A stretch of 64,000 bases of DNA. Source: Faucicola mancuniensis. GTDB taxonomy: Bacteria; Pseudomonadota; Gammaproteobacteria; Pseudomonadales; Moraxellaceae. Made by a program: the position numbers and the translations under genes. This document shows positions 61,726-64,000 of this stretch, in pieces. The stretch lies in NCBI RefSeq assembly GCF_046523945.1, contig NZ_CP171363.1:124001-188000 (forward strand). Direction: 5' to 3'. Within the stretch, counting starts at the first letter, position 1. Each line of letters begins with the position of its first letter. Under the pieces are notes generated by a model. It worked only from the letters and a program-made list of their open reading frames with translations, ran no database searches and was not told the DNA's origin.

Positions 61726-64000
61726 TTATAAAGTACGTTTAACTTCATGAATTTCAAATACTTCAATTTTGTCGCCTGCTTTGACTTCGTAGCCTTTTAC
61801 CGCAAGACCACATTCCATACCTGCTCGTACTTCGGTTACGTCATCTTTGAAACGGCGTAGCGATTGCAATTGACCTGTGAAAATCACTTGGTCATCACGC
61901 AGGACACGGATAGGCTTGTTACGGATAATCGTGCCTTCTTGAACCATACAGCCAGCAGCATAGCCAAAACGGCTTGAATGGAACACTTCACGCACTTCAG
62001 CAATACCCAAGATTTTTTCACGGTGTTCTGGTGATAACAGACCACTCATGGCGGCTTTCACGTCATCAATCAAGCCATAAATCACGCTATAGTAGCGAAT
62101 GTCTAAGCCAGCTTCGTCCGCTTTACGGCGAGCGGCAGCATCAGCACGCACGTTAAAGCCGAGTAGTACTGCTTCGCTTGATTCTGCCAAAACGACATCA
62201 GACTCTGAAATTGGACCGACACCTGATGAAATGACTTTGACTTTAACTTCATCGGTTGATAATTCATCTAACGATGATAACAAGGCTTCTAGCGAGCCAC
62301 GCACGTCGGTTTTTAAAATCAAATTCACGCTTGGTAATTTGGCATCGTTCATTTGGTCAAATAGATTTTCAAGGCGTGATTTGGCTTGTCGCTCTAGCAC
62401 TTTTTCACGTTCACGAACTGCACGATATTCGGCAACTTCTCTTGCACGTTTTTCATCGCTCACGACCATGAACTCACTACCAGCCATTGGTGTGTCTGGC
62501 AAGCCTAAAATCTCAACAGGAATTGAAGGACCCGCCGATGTGATTTTTTTGCCGTTTTCGTCTGTCATCGCACGCACACGACCGTAATATTCACCAGCAA
62601 GTACCAAGTCGCCTTGATTTAGCGTGCCTTGTTTAACCAGTAAACTGGTTACCGCACCACGACCTTTTTCTAAGCGAGATTCAATCACAACGCCTTGAGC
62701 GGCACCGTCTGTAGCGACTTCTAGCTCCATCACTTCGGCTTGCAAATGAATGACTTCAAGCAATTCATCAATACCTTGACCTGTCAAAGCCGAAACTTTA
62801 ACAACAGGCGTATCACCTCCCCACTCTTCTGGGACGACTTCTTTGGTGGTTAAATCATTTAACACACGGTCAGGGTCGGCTGTGTCTTTGTCAATCTTGT
62901 TAATCGCAACGATAATTGGCGTACCTGCTGCACGAGCATGGTCAATCGCTTCGGCTGTCTGTGGCATCATACCGTCATCTGCAGCGACAACTAGCACGAC
63001 AATATCTGTCGCTTTTGCACCACGAGAACGCATGGCAGTAAAGGCAGCGTGGCCCGGTGTGTCAAGGAACGTAATCACGCCTTGTTCCGTTTGCACATGA
63101 TACGCACCGATATGTTGGGTAATACCACCTGCTTCGCCTGAAGCCACTTTGGTTGAGCGGATTTTGTCAAGTAATGACGTTTTACCATGGTCCACGTGTC
63201 CCATAATGGTAACAACAGGCGGACGAGCTTGCACGTTGCTACTTTTTTCGCCAACCGCTTCACGCAATGAGTCTTCCACTTGCGTTGAGCTAACCAATAC
63301 AGGGTTGTGTCCCATTTCTTCAACAAGCAATACAGCTGTTTCTTGGTCAATGGTTTCGTTTTCACGCACCAACTCGCCCATTTTCATCAACATTTTGACG
63401 ACTTCACGAGCTTTGATTGCCATTTTTTGTGCCAAATCTGACACAACAATGCTCTCACCAATTTCAACATTGTGAACAATTTTTTCTACAGGCTTTTCAA
63501 ATTTGTGTTTGTTGGCGTGCGAAGATTTTAAACCACGTGAGCGGTTTTTGATTTCTTGTTCGTTGTCATCATCACGGCGACGGCGACGATTTTTATTCGC
63601 ATTTGATGACGTGCCACGTTTAATTTCACGGCGTTCTTGCTCAAATGAATCTTCTAACGCCGCACCGACTAAACCTTCAGCTAAAGGTTCATCACGCTCA
63701 CGACGAACGACTGTCGTGTTTTCTGTTTCTTTGTCTGAGTATTTGCTCGCCATTTGACGTATTTGTTCAAGTGTGCGTTTTTGCGCTTCTTCAGCAGCTT
63801 TACGACGGTTTTCCGCTTCAATTTGACGCAGTTTTTCTTCTTGCTCTTCACGAGCTTTGCGTTCAGCACTGCTCTCTTTTTTCGCTGGTTCTTTTTTCAC
63901 CACTTTTTTATCAGTCGCTTTTGCTTTGTCTGACTTTTTGTCAGTTTTAACGACTTCTGATTCAGTAGTTTTGCTCACTTTTTTGACAACGACAGTTGCA
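61726..64000 (-). CDS. infB: Translation initiation factor IF-2, start beyond the window
   Basis: At least 757 residues are visible. G1 is GHVDHGKTSLLDKI, G3 DTPGHAAF and G4 NKIDK, followed by domains II-IV and the C-terminal fMet-tRNA-binding domain ending KIEVFEIHEVKRTL. The visible N-terminal part (63500-64000) is a Lys/Glu/Ala-rich coiled region as in other IF-2 proteins. A GTG at 63978 could be read as a start, but the frame stays open with TVVVKK to the edge, so the gene continues beyond 64000. Confidence 0.95.
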   Translation of the reverse strand, partial: ATVVVKKVSKTTESEVVKTDKKSDKAKATDKKVVKKEPAKKESSAERKAREEQEEKLRQIEAENRRKAAEEAQKRTLEQIRQMASKYSDKETENTTVVRRERDEPLAEGLVGAALEDSFEQERREIKRGTSSNANKNRRRRRDDDNEQEIKNRSRGLKSSHANKHKFEKPVEKIVHNVEIGESIVVSDLAQKMAIKAREVVKMLMKMGELVRENETIDQETAVLLVEEMGHNPVLVSSTQVEDSLREAVGEKSSNVQARPPVVTIMGHVDHGKTSLLDKIRSTKVASGEAGGITQHIGAYHVQTEQGVITFLDTPGHAAFTAMRSRGAKATDIVVLVVAADDGMMPQTAEAIDHARAAGTPIIVAINKIDKDTADPDRVLNDLTTKEVVPEEWGGDTPVVKVSALTGQGIDELLEVIHLQAEVMELEVATDGAAQGVVIESRLEKGRGAVTSLLVKQGTLNQGDLVLAGEYYGRVRAMTDENGKKITSAGPSIPVEILGLPDTPMAGSEFMVVSDEKRAREVAEYRAVREREKVLERQAKSRLENLFDQMNDAKLPSVNLILKTDVRGSLEALLSSLDELSTDEVKVKVISSGVGPISESDVVLAESSEAVLLGFNVRADAAARRKADEAGLDIRYYSVIYGLIDDVKAAMSGLLSPEHREKILGIAEVREVFHSSRFGYAAGCMVQEGTIIRNKPIRVLRDDQVIFTGQLQSLRRFKDDVTEVRAGMECGLAVKGYEVKAGDKIEVFEIHEVKRTL

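Noticed and set aside
1..64000. CRISPR arrays, tRNA and rRNA genes
   Set aside because: No regularly spaced repeats, cloverleaf signatures or rRNA segments were seen while reading both strands. No program could be run.

Overview
The window looks like chromosome of a Moraxella-type gammaproteobacterium (Moraxellaceae). This rests on AT-rich DNA, gammaproteobacterial versions of almost every housekeeping protein, the rpsL-rpsG-fusA-tuf order, and the infB-rbfA-truB-rpsO-pnp order. Species cannot be fixed from sequence reading alone. No rRNA, tRNA or CRISPR array was seen.

Layout. 1-320: a glycine riboswitch on the minus strand, reading out of the window. 321-11125: mostly single housekeeping genes (queE, purB, nfsA, pssA, rlmJ, dapE, dapD) with a complete IS481-family insertion between queE and purB. 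11427-21442: clpB, a HigB/HigA-type toxin-antitoxin pair, truA, infA, a FadL/OmpP1 outer-membrane protein, ruvB, fis and unknowns. 21442-26483: a small inverted-repeat element, then the str operon rpsL, rpsG, fusA, tuf. 26531-32879 (minus): crcB, tsaD, a lipoprotein, two polar amino-acid ABC permeases and three tandem binding lipoproteins with no ATPase gene. 33339-36778: accB-accC, then two membrane-anchored proteins of unknown role. 37070-41434: a 1454-residue lipoprotein made of about ten Ig-like repeats. 41557-45972: hisC followed by an accessory patch (unknown small ORFs, a truncated XRE antitoxin, a TnpB element, an ORF split by IS982). 45983-53212: pabB, rhlB, a cold-shock gene, a phosphopantetheinyl transferase, pal, a DUF6231-like gene, ilvD. 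53326-64000: a decayed relBE pair, lemA, then pnp, rpsO, truB, rbfA and infB on the minus strand, interrupted by a Uma2-family gene and by a DUF4105 pseudogene carrying a second IS982 copy.

Most genes serve translation, ribosome maturation, fatty-acid initiation (accBC), lysine/peptidoglycan precursor synthesis (dapD, dapE) and envelope upkeep (pssA, pal, FadL). The less ordinary material is the mobile and decayed DNA. Two near-identical IS982 copies have clear target duplications, so the interrupted reading frames can be rebuilt by eye. The TnpB belongs to a branch in which the usual second catalytic glutamate is not at its normal place. I did not find a convincing new multi-gene defence or metabolic system. 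The best candidates for new biology are the TnpB variant, the three-binding-protein transporter, the bL12-like membrane protein pair and the Ig-repeat lipoprotein.
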